From Geminicoccus harenae (GTDB lineage Bacteria; Pseudomonadota; Alphaproteobacteria; Geminicoccales; Geminicoccaceae), in assembly GCF_019800005.1 (NCBI RefSeq), contig NZ_JABGCL010000017.1, positions 1 through 64,000 of the forward strand: 64,000 nt of DNA, given 5' to 3'. The notes under the pieces are model-generated. The model did no database searches, had not been told where the DNA came from, and was given only the letters and a program-made list of their open reading frames with translations. The position numbers and the translations under genes were made by a program. This document shows, one piece after another, positions 54,048-62,653 of the stretch; position 1 is the stretch's first letter; each line of letters starts with the position of its first letter.

Positions 54048-55046
54048 TCAGCCGGCCCGCGGCGAGAACACCACCAGCAGCCGCTCGTTGGAGGCCCAGC
54101 GCCGGCCGTCGAACCCGTCATGCTCGACCGCCTGGCGGTCTGCGGGATCGAAATTGATCGCGATGTGGTAGTCGGGCAGGTCGTCGTCCTCGACGATCTT
54201 GCGCAGTTGCGGCTTGAAGAAGCGCGCTTCCATCACCGAGCCGCACTTGTCGATCAGCTTGGGCAGCGAGATCACCCAGCGTGACTGGGAGCCGCAATGC
54301 TTGCGGGCCAGCTCGTAGAGCCGGCGCTTGAGGCCCATGCTGATCTGGAAATATTCTGGGCTGATCGTCAGGACGCGGCGGTCCTTGACGATCGCCCGGA
54401 ACATCCAGTCGTTGAGGGTGATCTCGCAACCGGCCATGATCTTCTTGCCGGTGCGGGTCTTCTTCTCCAGCACGCGGAAGGTCTCGATCCAGCCGAAGCC
54501 GCGCCGCTCCTTGATGTCCTGCGACTCGATGGTGGTGACGATGGTGGTGGAGCGCAGCCGGTAGATCGCGTCCAGCAGCAGCTCGTAGGCCCGCTTGCCC
54601 GAGCCGCGGCCGGTCACCTGCAGGAGATTGTGCGCGTTGAAGCGCACGGTCTTCTCCACCGGCATGCCCCGCTCGATCCGGTCGTTGATGATCGAGGCCA
54701 GGTAGATCAGGACGTCCTTGTCCCAGATCGTGGCGATGCCACGGTCGCCCGGCCGGATCTCCACCCGCACCTTGCCGTCGTCATAGATCATGGGCTTGGT
54801 GCGCGGCGTCTTCTGCAAGGAGAAGAACGGGAACTCCATCAGCGCCCGGTCGTCCTTGAAGGGTGCGCTGATCAGGCTGTCGAGGAACAGGTCCACCTGC
54901 CGGCCGGTGGCGGCACCCTCGCCATCCGCGGCGAGCCGCCGCCTGGTTCGGGCGGTGCTGGCCGCCTCCTCGGCCGGCCCCTGCCCCGCGGCACCGCCCT
55001 CGGCCTCGGCAGCGCGCGGCACCATGTGGACGATGTTCCGAATCAT
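54048..55046 (-). CDS. repA: replication initiator RepA (RPA family)
   Basis: A 332-residue initiator of the RPA family (Pfam replication initiator protein A). The core begins [17 protein letters not shown] and contains [60 protein letters not shown], the [20 protein letters not shown] region and [10 protein letters not shown]. It should bind the iterons 3' of the gene and open the AT-rich stretch at 53464-53513. The ATG at 55046 overlaps the stop of the small upstream gene, which implies coupling. Its N-terminal 45 residues are Ala/Gly-rich and variable. Confidence 0.92.
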   Translation of the reverse strand: MIRNIVHMVPRAAEAEGGAAGQGPAEEAASTARTRRRLAADGEGAATGRQVDLFLDSLISAPFKDDRALMEFPFFSLQKTPRTKPMIYDDGKVRVEIRPGDRGIATIWDKDVLIYLASIINDRIERGMPVEKTVRFNAHNLLQVTGRGSGKRAYELLLDAIYRLRSTTIVTTIESQDIKERRGFGWIETFRVLEKKTRTGKKIMAGCEITLNDWMFRAIVKDRRVLTISPEYFQISMGLKRRLYELARKHCGSQSRWVISLPKLIDKCGSVMEARFFKPQLRKIVEDDDLPDYHIAINFDPADRQAVEHDGFDGRRWASNERLLVVFSPRAG

Positions 55047-55267
55047 CGGCGCTCCCCGTCGCGGCTCTCCGGGCGGCGCCGGTCGCGGATCTCGGCCGCA
55101 TCGATCCGGTAGCCGGCTCGCGCCAGCGCATCCAGGACCAGCGCGCGCATGGTGGTATCGTCCTCGGCGACCCGGGTGCGCAGCTGCCGGAGCACGTCGG
55201 CCGGCAACAGCACGGTGAGCTTGCGATCGGGTGGCCCGCCCTGGGGCGGCGGAGCTGCTGGTGCCAT
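55043..55267 (-). CDS. small RHH-like protein upstream of repA
   Basis: A 74-residue protein with a Pro-rich N-terminus and a core [20 protein letters not shown] like a ribbon-helix-helix (CopG-like) strand and helix, then [17 protein letters not shown]. Its stop overlaps the repA start (ATGA). It is a plausible repressor or copy-control partner of repA. Start at ATG 55267 (GTG 55273 in frame). Family assignment is tentative. Confidence 0.65.
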   Translation of the reverse strand: MAPAAPPPQGGPPDRKLTVLLPADVLRQLRTRVAEDDTTMRALVLDALARAGYRIDAAEIRDRRRPESRDGERR

Positions 55268-55393
55268 AGGCACGTACTTACGGCAGTTCGCCGGAGCCTG
55301 TCCACTCCCGCATCAGGCGAATTCATGCATGGTTGCCGAACGCCCTCGCCGTCGCCACCTCGGGCGGGAACGAAACTTTCGATGGGATCGGCG

Positions 55394-55861
55394 ATGCGCC
55401 GCCGCAGCCGCGCCAACCATGCCGGGACCGGCGCCCTCGCACCGTTCTGGCGCACCAAGAACCTGGATGAGCTGACGCCCAAGGAATGGGAGTCGCTGTG
55501 CGACGGCTGCGGCCTGTGCTGCCAGATCCGGGTGGAGGACGAGGACACGGGCGAACTGGCGTTGAGCGACGTCGCCTGCCGCCTTCTCGACCTGTGCACC
55601 AATCGCTGCAGCGACTACGGCAATCGCCACCAGCGCGTGCCGGACTGTGTCGCGATCACGCCGGAGAACGTCTACGAGCTCACCTGGCTGCCGCACAGCT
55701 GCGCCTATCGGCTGGTGGCGCATGGATACGATCTGCCCGACTGGCATCACCTGGTCTGTGGCGACCGGCAGCGTGTCCACGAGGAAGGCCCATCCATGCT
55801 GGGGATGCTCGTGAGCGAGGACGAGGTCGACTGGAGCGCCCAGGGCGAGGCCGAGGACTGA
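55394..55861 (+). CDS. YcgN-type cysteine-cluster protein (UPF0260)
   Basis: A 155-residue protein with the YcgN/UPF0260 pattern: [56 protein letters not shown] and [18 protein letters not shown]. The cysteines (CDGCGLCC, C-x3-C and others) may bind iron or zinc; the role is not established. The start is ATG 55394, other in-frame ATGs lie upstream. It follows the origin region and is transcribed away from repA. Confidence 0.88.
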   Translation: MRRRSRANHAGTGALAPFWRTKNLDELTPKEWESLCDGCGLCCQIRVEDEDTGELALSDVACRLLDLCTNRCSDYGNRHQRVPDCVAITPENVYELTWLPHSCAYRLVAHGYDLPDWHHLVCGDRQRVHEEGPSMLGMLVSEDEVDWSAQGEAED

Positions 55862-56031
55862 ACACTTCGGCGCGGCCCGCGTAATCGGCCGAAGTCGTCA
55901 TTTCATGTCCCGATGCGGTCTTGACCGGTTCTGGCTGCATCAGGACACTTCTTACCATGGCGGGGCGCTCTGCCGGCATGTCGCCGACCATGGTCGCGCC
56001 CACCCGATCGAAGGGGGGATAGTTGTGCACC

Positions 56032-57189
56032 ATGACCGAGACGAGCAGCACGATCGAGGCGGCACGGAACTGGCGCCGGCGCGAGCTGGGCAGGCTGGCA
56101 CTGGGTGCCGGGATGGCCGCCGTGGCAGCACCCTGGGTCGGCCGGCATGCCGCGGCCGCGGGCGTGGTGAAGGTCTACGCCTGGTCAGACTATGTCTACC
56201 AGGACATGATCGACAGCTTCCAGAAGGAGACCGGGCTCGACATCGAGCTGTCCAAGTTCGGCAGCAACGACGAGCTGTTCAACAAGCTGAAGGCCTCGGG
56301 CGGCGCCGGCTTCGACCTGGTCATGCCGACCACCACCGAGGGCCCGCAATGGTATGATGCGGGCGACCTGCTCCAGCCGCTGGACGAGAGCAAGATCGAC
56401 ATCGAGGCCATCTATCCCTCGATCTACGAGCGGTCGGTCGACCTCGGCGGCACCTATCGCGGCAAGCGCTACATCCTGCCCTTCAACTGGGGCACGGAGG
56501 GGATGACCTACGACAGCAGCGCGTTCCAGGCGAGCTATGGTACGCTATCGCTGGGCGATCTGTGGCGGCCCGAGATGGTCGGCAAGGCCACGGTGCGGCA
56601 GAAGTCGGCGCTGATCGCGATCGGCCGCACCATGGACGCGGAGGGCAAGCTGAAGTCCAACGGCATGCTCGACGCCTACAAGGACAAGGAAACCTCCCGG
56701 AGGATCTTCGACCAGATCGTGCCGGTCGCGATCGAGCTGAAGAAGAACATCAAGAAGTTCTGGAACAGCGCCGACGACCAGTACACGGCGTTCAACCAGG
56801 ACGGCTGCGTCATCGGCCTCACCTGGGACGGGCCGGGCATCGTGCTCAGCCGGACATCGGGCGGGCGGATCAGGTACCTCATGCCCAAGGAGGGTGGGTT
56901 CGCCTGGCTCGACGGCATGTCGATCCCGACCGGGGCCGAGAATGTCGAGGGCGCCTATGCCTTCATCAACCACATGTACCGAGCGGACATGGGCGCGGCG
57001 ATGGCCAACCAGTCCGGCTACAACAGTGTGGTGGCGGAGGCCGTGCCCCTGCTCAAGCCGGAGGCCAAGGCCGCGTTCGAGGCGGCTTATCCAGAGGGTG
57101 CGGTGGACAATCTGTGGTGGTGGCCGATGGTGACGCCCTGGTTCAATCCGGTGCGGACCGAATACGTGGAGAAGTACACGGCCGCCTGA
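56032..57189 (+). CDS. PotD/spermidine-putrescine-type binding protein
   Basis: A 385-residue exported binding protein. The N-terminus NWRRRELGRLALGAGMAAVA is a Tat-type signal. Features: VVKVYAWSDYVYQDMIDSFQ, GSNDELFNKLKASGGAGFDL, LPFNWGTEGMTYDSSAF and GAYAFINHMYR. The family binds polyamines or related solutes. ATG 56032 with GGGGGGA upstream. No permease genes are nearby; a PotA-like ATPase lies at 60275 but the two are separated by the Wzc-like gene. Confidence 0.85.
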   Translation: MTETSSTIEAARNWRRRELGRLALGAGMAAVAAPWVGRHAAAAGVVKVYAWSDYVYQDMIDSFQKETGLDIELSKFGSNDELFNKLKASGGAGFDLVMPTTTEGPQWYDAGDLLQPLDESKIDIEAIYPSIYERSVDLGGTYRGKRYILPFNWGTEGMTYDSSAFQASYGTLSLGDLWRPEMVGKATVRQKSALIAIGRTMDAEGKLKSNGMLDAYKDKETSRRIFDQIVPVAIELKKNIKKFWNSADDQYTAFNQDGCVIGLTWDGPGIVLSRTSGGRIRYLMPKEGGFAWLDGMSIPTGAENVEGAYAFINHMYRADMGAAMANQSGYNSVVAEAVPLLKPEAKAAFEAAYPEGAVDNLWWWPMVTPWFNPVRTEYVEKYTAA

Positions 57190-57545
57190 GGTCCGGGCCA
57201 GACAGGACTGTGGTTCGACTGCTGAGCCATCCGGTAAGGATGGCTCGCTCCTGTTCTTAACCGGAGAGCGAAAAGCTTGTTTCGATGGGCGACATCGCCG
57301 CAGGCGGGTCGACTACAACATGCTTTCCCGTCATAGCGTTTCGCTGTTATGGACTGCTTTGGGTGCAGTGCAGCGGACGCTGATTCGATCGGAAACGCAG
57401 CAGAAGAAGACCATGCCGGTCTGCATGGACAGCTAGGGTGTGTCTTGTTCTGGGGTTTCCTCGATCACGTTCCATCAGCATCCGATCACGCTTCCGCGTG
57501 CCTGACCGGGCGCCGAGCCACCCCTGACGTGATGTGACCGTGATC
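57190..57545. promoter_or_regulatory. gap before the Wzc-like gene
   Basis: About 356 bases without a supported gene. It starts with the terminator at 57224-57246, and the rest should contain the promoter of the polysaccharide kinase gene. I see no clear sites. Confidence 0.4.
57224..57246 (+). terminator. terminator after binding-protein gene
   Basis: A perfect 9-bp stem (GAGCCATCC / GGATGGCTC) with a 5-base loop GGTAA, 35 bases after the stop of the PotD-type gene and followed by GCTCCTGTTCTT. Confidence 0.7.
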
Positions 57546-60116
57546 ATGGCCGACGACCAGTACCGATATCCTCCGCAGAACCAGGTCGCCTACCGCCCGG
57601 CCGACTATGAGGGCGAAGCCGACGGGCCGAATCTGGGCCAGCTGGCAGCGACCCTTTGGCGCCGCAAGGCGATGATCATCGGCATCGTGGTCCTGGGCAC
57701 CGGGCTTGCCGGGCTGGCTGGCCTGTCGATGACCAAGAAGTACACCGCCAAGGCCATGGTGGTGGTCCAGGGCCAGAGCTCCAATGTGGTCAACATGGAG
57801 CAGGTCGCAGCCGGTCTGGAGGCGAACCCGACCACGGTCGAGACCCAGATCCGCGTGCTCCAGTCGGCACCGGTGATCGACCGGGTGATGACCCGGCTCA
57901 ACCTGTTCGACGACGAGGAGTTCCGCCCGTCCGTCGAGGAGGGCGAGGAAGGCCAGGTTCTGGTCTTCACCCTGCCGGAGCCCTGGAGCGGCTATCTCGC
58001 GACCGCGGCCTCGTTCGTGCCGAACAGCTGGCTGATCGCGACTGGCCTCGCCAAGGAGCCGGTGGTCGCCAGCGAGCTGATCCAGATGGCGACGCTCGAC
58101 CAGGAGGCCCCGCTTCCTACGGCCGGCGCGGGCGACGGGCTGTCGGCTGCGCCCGGCGATGCGGCGCCGGGGGCGGTGCCGGATGCCGGCATGCCGGCGC
58201 TCTCGGCCGAAGCACCCGTCGAGCCGGCTGGTGCCCTGCCGGACGTTCAGGCGGTCCCGATGGCCACGGCAGACCCGGCCATGGCGGGTGAGCCGCCGGC
58301 ACCGGTGGTGGACCCGCTCACCAGCGGGCCGTATGGCGAGCAGTTCTCCACGGCCTTGGCCGCCGATCCCTATCGTCAGGTCGCCCGGGACAAGTTCCTG
58401 CGCAACCTCACCGTGTCCCCAGAGGGCCGCTCCTTCGTGATCGGCGTGTCCTTCACGTCCGAGAGTCCGGACAAGGCCGCGCGGGTCGCGAACCTGCTGG
58501 CAGAGAGCTATGTCCAGAGCCAGATCGACCAGAAGCGCCTGACCACCGATCAGGCCGGGGACTGGCTGGGCCAGCGGGTGGAGGAGCTGCGCAAGGAGCT
58601 GGAGCAGATCGAGGCCCAGGTCCAGCAGTACCAGATCGACCACAACCTCACGTCCGGCGACCGGACCGACCTGACCGACCTGCAGCTGACCAACATGAAC
58701 CAGCAGCTGCTGGCTGCCCAGGCGCAGCAGGCCGGGCGGGAGGCGCGGCTGCAGTTCGTGCGCGAGTTGAAGGCCAAGGGCCAGCCGCTCGACACGCTGC
58801 CAGAAGTGCTGGCCTCGCCGCTCGTCCTGCAGCTGCGGGCCCAGGAAAGCGACCTGGAGCGCCAGGAAGGCGAGCTGCGCGCCACCTTCGGCGCCAAGCA
58901 TCCGCGCGTGCAGCTGATCGCCACGGAGAAGGAGAAGCTGCGCCACAGCGTCAACGGCGAGATCGAGCGGATCATCGCCAACATGGAGAACGAGGCGCAG
59001 GTCAACGCGGCACAGATCGCCGTCCTGCAGGAGCAGCTGGGCCAGGCGCAAGGCAAGAGCGGCGAGGGCATGGTCGCGGAGGTCGGCCTGCGCGAATTGG
59101 AGCGCGAGGCCCAGTCGACCAAGCAGCTCTACGAGAGCTTCCTGCAGCGCTACAAGGAGACCCGCGAGCAGCAGCAGATCCTGGATTCGGACGCGAAGCT
59201 TCTTTCTGCCGCCCAGCGTCCGGTCCAGCCGTCCACGCCCGGCCTGCCGATCTTCCTGGCGGTCGGCTTCGTCGCCTCCTCGCTGCTCGGCAGCATGGGC
59301 GCCCTGCTCCTGGAGCGGATGGACAAGGGCCTGCGCTCGGCCGAGGACGTGGAGCGGTATCTGGGGCTCCTGCGGGTCGGCCTGATCCCGCAGACCAAGG
59401 AGATCACGGCCAAGCGCCCCGCCTGGCGGTTCCTCAAGGACAAGCCGCTCTCGGTGTTCGCGGAATCGGTGCGCGGGGTCGGCACGGCGATCCGGTTCGC
59501 CGATGTCGACAACCCGCCGCGGGTCATCCTGGTGACCTCGTCCGTGCCGGGCGAAGGCAAGAGCACGCTGGCGCAGAGCCTGGCGGTGATCTCGGCGGCG
59601 GCCGACCACCGGGTGCTGGTGATCGACCTGGATACCCGCCGTCCGGTGCAGGCGAAGAATTTCGGCGTCGAGCCCGCCAATGGCGTGGTGGAGTTCCTGG
59701 GCGGCGAGGTGAGCTTCGAGGACGCGGTGGTCCAGCATCCGGGGTCGGGCGTGGACCTGCTGCTGGTGCGCCGCAGGCCGACCAATCCGGCGGCACTGCT
59801 GGAAAGCAAGAAGCTCAGGACCTTCATCGAGGAGGCACGCAGCACCTACGACTACGTGATCCTCGACACCCCGCCGGTGCTGGGCGTGAACGACGCGCTG
59901 CTGCTCTGCCCGGTGGCGGACACGGTGGTGTTCGTGACCCAGTGGGCCGAGACCAAGCATCAGCTGGCGCATAATGCGGTGCAGGCGCTGCGCGGTGCGC
60001 GGGCCAAGCTGCTGGGCGCGGTGCTGACCAAGGTCGACGTCAAGAAGCACAAGCGCTACGGCTACGGTGACGCTGGCGAGTACTACGGTACCTATACGAA
60101 GTATTATTCCGAGTAG
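57546..60116 (+). CDS. Wzc-like polysaccharide co-polymerase / BY-kinase
   Basis: An 856-residue inner-membrane protein that controls chain length and export of a polysaccharide and autophosphorylates on tyrosine. Numbering here from GTG 57534: TM1 46-65, coiled-coil periplasmic domain to about 560, TM2 571-593, ATP-binding kinase 640-835. Walker A is VTSSVPGEGKSTLAQ, A' is VLVIDLDTRRP and B is YVILDTPP. The C-terminal tyrosine cluster (RYGYGDAGEYYGTYTKYYSE) has seven Tyr. An Ala/Pro-rich insert at about 190-262 is unusual. It belongs with the glycosyltransferases and flippase. Confidence 0.92.
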   Translation: MADDQYRYPPQNQVAYRPADYEGEADGPNLGQLAATLWRRKAMIIGIVVLGTGLAGLAGLSMTKKYTAKAMVVVQGQSSNVVNMEQVAAGLEANPTTVETQIRVLQSAPVIDRVMTRLNLFDDEEFRPSVEEGEEGQVLVFTLPEPWSGYLATAASFVPNSWLIATGLAKEPVVASELIQMATLDQEAPLPTAGAGDGLSAAPGDAAPGAVPDAGMPALSAEAPVEPAGALPDVQAVPMATADPAMAGEPPAPVVDPLTSGPYGEQFSTALAADPYRQVARDKFLRNLTVSPEGRSFVIGVSFTSESPDKAARVANLLAESYVQSQIDQKRLTTDQAGDWLGQRVEELRKELEQIEAQVQQYQIDHNLTSGDRTDLTDLQLTNMNQQLLAAQAQQAGREARLQFVRELKAKGQPLDTLPEVLASPLVLQLRAQESDLERQEGELRATFGAKHPRVQLIATEKEKLRHSVNGEIERIIANMENEAQVNAAQIAVLQEQLGQAQGKSGEGMVAEVGLRELEREAQSTKQLYESFLQRYKETREQQQILDSDAKLLSAAQRPVQPSTPGLPIFLAVGFVASSLLGSMGALLLERMDKGLRSAEDVERYLGLLRVGLIPQTKEITAKRPAWRFLKDKPLSVFAESVRGVGTAIRFADVDNPPRVILVTSSVPGEGKSTLAQSLAVISAAADHRVLVIDLDTRRPVQAKNFGVEPANGVVEFLGGEVSFEDAVVQHPGSGVDLLLVRRRPTNPAALLESKKLRTFIEEARSTYDYVILDTPPVLGVNDALLLCPVADTVVFVTQWAETKHQLAHNAVQALRGARAKLLGAVLTKVDVKKHKRYGYGDAGEYYGTYTKYYSE

Positions 60117-60139
60117 TTCCCTCCCTCCATTCGCCATGA

Positions 60140-60178
60140 CGCGCCCGCCAGTCCCGGACTGGCGGGCGCGTACCGTTT
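60140..60178 (+). terminator. rho-independent terminator after Wzc-like gene
   Basis: A perfect 13-bp stem CGCGCCCGCCAGT / ACTGGCGGGCGCG with a 5-base loop, followed by TACCGTTTT, 24 bases after the stop. Confidence 0.85.
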
Positions 60179-60274
60179 TGGGTTGGTGGGCTGCGTCGCG
60201 CAGCCACTTCCACCGCCGCCCGGGCATCATTACGCTTTCGCCCCTCGGCAACGGCAGCCTGGGGATCCGCCGCG

Positions 60275-61363
60275 ATGAACGGCCAGAGCATCTCGCTGGA
60301 GGGGGTCACCATCCGGTTCGGGGCGTTCACCGCGGTCAGGGATGTCAGCCTGCGCATCGAGCCGGGCGAGTTCTTCAGCTTCCTGGGCCCGTCCGGCTGC
60401 GGCAAGACCACCATCCTGCGGATGATCAGCGGCTTCATGGAGCCATCCGAGGGCCGCATCCTGATCGGCGAGAAGGACATGGCCGGGATCGGGCCGAACC
60501 GCCGCCCGACCGCCCTGATCTTCCAGAACCTGGCGCTGTTCCCCTTGATGAAGGTCTGGGAGAACGTCGCGTTCGGGCTCGAGGTGCGCGGCGTGGCCAA
60601 GGCGGCACGGCGCCGGCGCGCCGAGGAGCTGCTGGAACTGGTGGCCCTGGGCAGCCAGGGCGAGAAGATGGTGGCGGAACTGTCCGGCGGGCAGCGGCAG
60701 CGGGTCGCGATCGCCCGCGCACTCGCGGTCGAGCCTTCCGTGCTGCTGCTGGACGAGCCGCTCTCGGCGCTGGACCTGAAGCTGCGCCAGCACATGCGCG
60801 CCGAGCTGCGCACCCTGCAGCGCCGCACCGGCGTCACCTTCGTCTACATCACGCACGACCAGGGCGAGGCGCTGACCATGTCCGACCGGATCGCGGTGAT
60901 GAGCAACGGGCGGATCGAGCAGACCGGCACGCCGCAGGAAGTCTATGACCGCCCGGGCACCGCGTTCTGCGCGACCTTTGTCGGGGAGAACAATGCCTTC
61001 CCCGGCCGGATCGTCGAGGTGGCGGACAGCATCGCGGCACTCGACACCCCGCACGGCCGCCTGCTCGGCCGCTGTGGCGATACCACCCGGCCGGGCGACG
61101 CGGCCATCCTGTTCGTCCGCCCGGAGCGGTGCCGCCTGGTCGACGGCCAGCCGGTCGACAACCGGGTCGACACGCGGGTGATCCGGGTCGACCTGGAGGG
61201 CGCCTATGCCAACATCGTGGCGGAAGGGCCGGGTCGGGAGCTGTCGGTCCATCTGACTAACGGTGGCGGCCTGATCGACACGGCACCCGGCAGCCTCGTC
61301 ACCATCGGCTTCGACCGGCAGGCGGCCCTGGTGCTGCCGGCAGGCAGCCTCGCCCAGACCTAG
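60275..61363 (+). CDS. ABC importer ATPase, PotA-like
   Basis: A 362-residue nucleotide-binding subunit of the spermidine/sugar importer type. Walker A GPSGCGKTTILRM, Q-loop LIFQNLALFPLM, signature LSGGQRQRVAIARA, Walker B LLLDEPLSALD, H-loop ITHDQGEAL and a C-terminal TOBE-like regulatory part (VGENNAFPGRIVEV and FVRPERCRLV). It could power the PotD-type protein at 56032 or the ATPase-less sugar permeases at 16-22 kb. It is not adjacent to any permease. Starts at ATG 60275; overlaps the convergent glycosyltransferase by 4 bases. Confidence 0.88.
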   Translation: MNGQSISLEGVTIRFGAFTAVRDVSLRIEPGEFFSFLGPSGCGKTTILRMISGFMEPSEGRILIGEKDMAGIGPNRRPTALIFQNLALFPLMKVWENVAFGLEVRGVAKAARRRRAEELLELVALGSQGEKMVAELSGGQRQRVAIARALAVEPSVLLLDEPLSALDLKLRQHMRAELRTLQRRTGVTFVYITHDQGEALTMSDRIAVMSNGRIEQTGTPQEVYDRPGTAFCATFVGENNAFPGRIVEVADSIAALDTPHGRLLGRCGDTTRPGDAAILFVRPERCRLVDGQPVDNRVDTRVIRVDLEGAYANIVAEGPGRELSVHLTNGGGLIDTAPGSLVTIGFDRQAALVLPAGSLAQT

Positions 61364-62577
61364 GAGCGCACCGGGTCCGGCCGGGCGTCGGGTTCGGACG
61401 GAACGGCAGGCCAGTCCTGGAACCCGCGTACTGCGCCGGTCAGGCCGGGCGGGGCCTGCAGGTGCGGCAGGCCGCCTCGGCCGAGAGCCTCGATCACGGT
61501 CAGCGTCCGGGCAGCGGCCGTGTCCCAGTCGAACAGGCGGACCCGCTGCAGGCCCCGGCGGCGCAGCTCGGCGGCGCGGGCAGGGTCGGTCAGGATCGCC
61601 TGCATCGTCCGGGCCAGCAGGTCCGGGCGCTCCGGATCTACCGTGGGTGCGGCGTCGCCCACCACTTCCGGGCACGCGCCGCCGGTCGAGGTCACCACCG
61701 GCGTACCGCAGGCCATCGCTTCCAGGAGCGGGATCCCGAAGCCCTCGTAGCGGGACGGGAAGACGAAGAGCTCCGCCAGCGACAGCATGGCCGGCAGGTC
61801 GGCATCGGCGATCCAGCCCGGCCGGTGCACCCGGCGCGCCAGCTCCGAGTCGGCCAGTTGCGCCAGCTCCCGCTCGCCGTGAAAGGCCGGGCGTCCGGCC
61901 AGCACCAGGTCGTGCGGCACGGCCGGCGCCAGGAGCTGGAACGCTTCCAGCAGCCCGGCCACGTTCTTCTGCCGGTAGATGAGCCCGAGATAGAGGACGA
62001 ACCGCTCAGGGAGCCGGTAGCGGCGGCGCACCTCGTCCAGATGTCGCTGGTCGGTCACCGGGGCGAAGCGCTCGGACACGCCGTGATGGATCGTGCAGGA
62101 CCGCTCCTGCGTGAACGGGAAGCGCGTGGCCAGGCGCTGGCGGCTCTCCTCGGACACGCTGATCGTGTAGGCGGCCTTGCGCAGGTAGAGCGGCAGGGCC
62201 ACGGCCTGATAGGCCCGCAGGCGCCAGCCATAGTTCTCTGGCACCACGAACCAGTCGGCTCCGTGGAGCACGAACAGGCATGGCGCCTTGGCCAGGAACG
62301 GCATCGAGTGCTTCGGGTTGAAGATCACATCGACCTGCCGGGCATTGCACCAGCGGGGCACCACCCACTGATCCCAGGCGAGTCGGCTGCTGGCCGGCAG
62401 CACGACCGGCTGGGCATTGGGCAGGTCCTGCCAGTGCCGCACCTGGTCCGGCTCGTCGAGCAGCAGGTCGAAGCGATGCCCGCTGCCCTGCCCTACCAGC
62501 CGGCGCACGATCTCGCGGGTATAGGTGCCGGTGCCGCCGTCCTCCGCGACATGCCGCATCATCACCGCGATGCGCAT
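61360..62577 (-). CDS. GT4-type glycosyltransferase
   Basis: A 405-residue GT-B sugar transferase. N-terminus RIAVMMRHVAEDGGTGTYTR (GGTGTY glycine loop), FNPKHSMPFLAKAPCLFVLH, then the C-terminal domain FVLYLGLIYRQKNVAGLLEA, PGWIADADLPAMLSLAELFV and FPSRYEGFGIPLLEAMACGT with the typical EGFGIPLLEAMA. It would add sugars to the polysaccharide exported with the Wzc-like protein. It follows the cysNC-like gene on the same strand, 76 bases downstream. Confidence 0.88.
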   Translation of the reverse strand: MRIAVMMRHVAEDGGTGTYTREIVRRLVGQGSGHRFDLLLDEPDQVRHWQDLPNAQPVVLPASSRLAWDQWVVPRWCNARQVDVIFNPKHSMPFLAKAPCLFVLHGADWFVVPENYGWRLRAYQAVALPLYLRKAAYTISVSEESRQRLATRFPFTQERSCTIHHGVSERFAPVTDQRHLDEVRRRYRLPERFVLYLGLIYRQKNVAGLLEAFQLLAPAVPHDLVLAGRPAFHGERELAQLADSELARRVHRPGWIADADLPAMLSLAELFVFPSRYEGFGIPLLEAMACGTPVVTSTGGACPEVVGDAAPTVDPERPDLLARTMQAILTDPARAAELRRRGLQRVRLFDWDTAAARTLTVIEALGRGGLPHLQAPPGLTGAVRGFQDWPAVPSEPDARPDPVRS

Positions 62578-62628
62578 GCCACCTCGCCGCCGTCCCGGTG
62601 CCCGCCAGCATCGGGCAGAAGGCTTGCG

Positions 62629-62647
62629 GGGCCGGCCAGGCCGGCCC
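62629..62647 (-). terminator. hairpin after cysNC-like gene
   Basis: A 7-bp GC stem (GGGCCGG / CCGGCCC) with a 5-base loop, 7 bases beyond the stop of the cysNC-like gene. It may be a partial terminator before the glycosyltransferase gene. Confidence 0.4.
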
Positions 62648-62653
62648 GTCCCG

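Noticed and set aside
57486..60251. Open frame of 921 codons antisense to the Wzc-like gene
   Set aside because: Low-complexity His/Arg/Gly/Leu text without motifs; the plus strand has intact Walker motifs.
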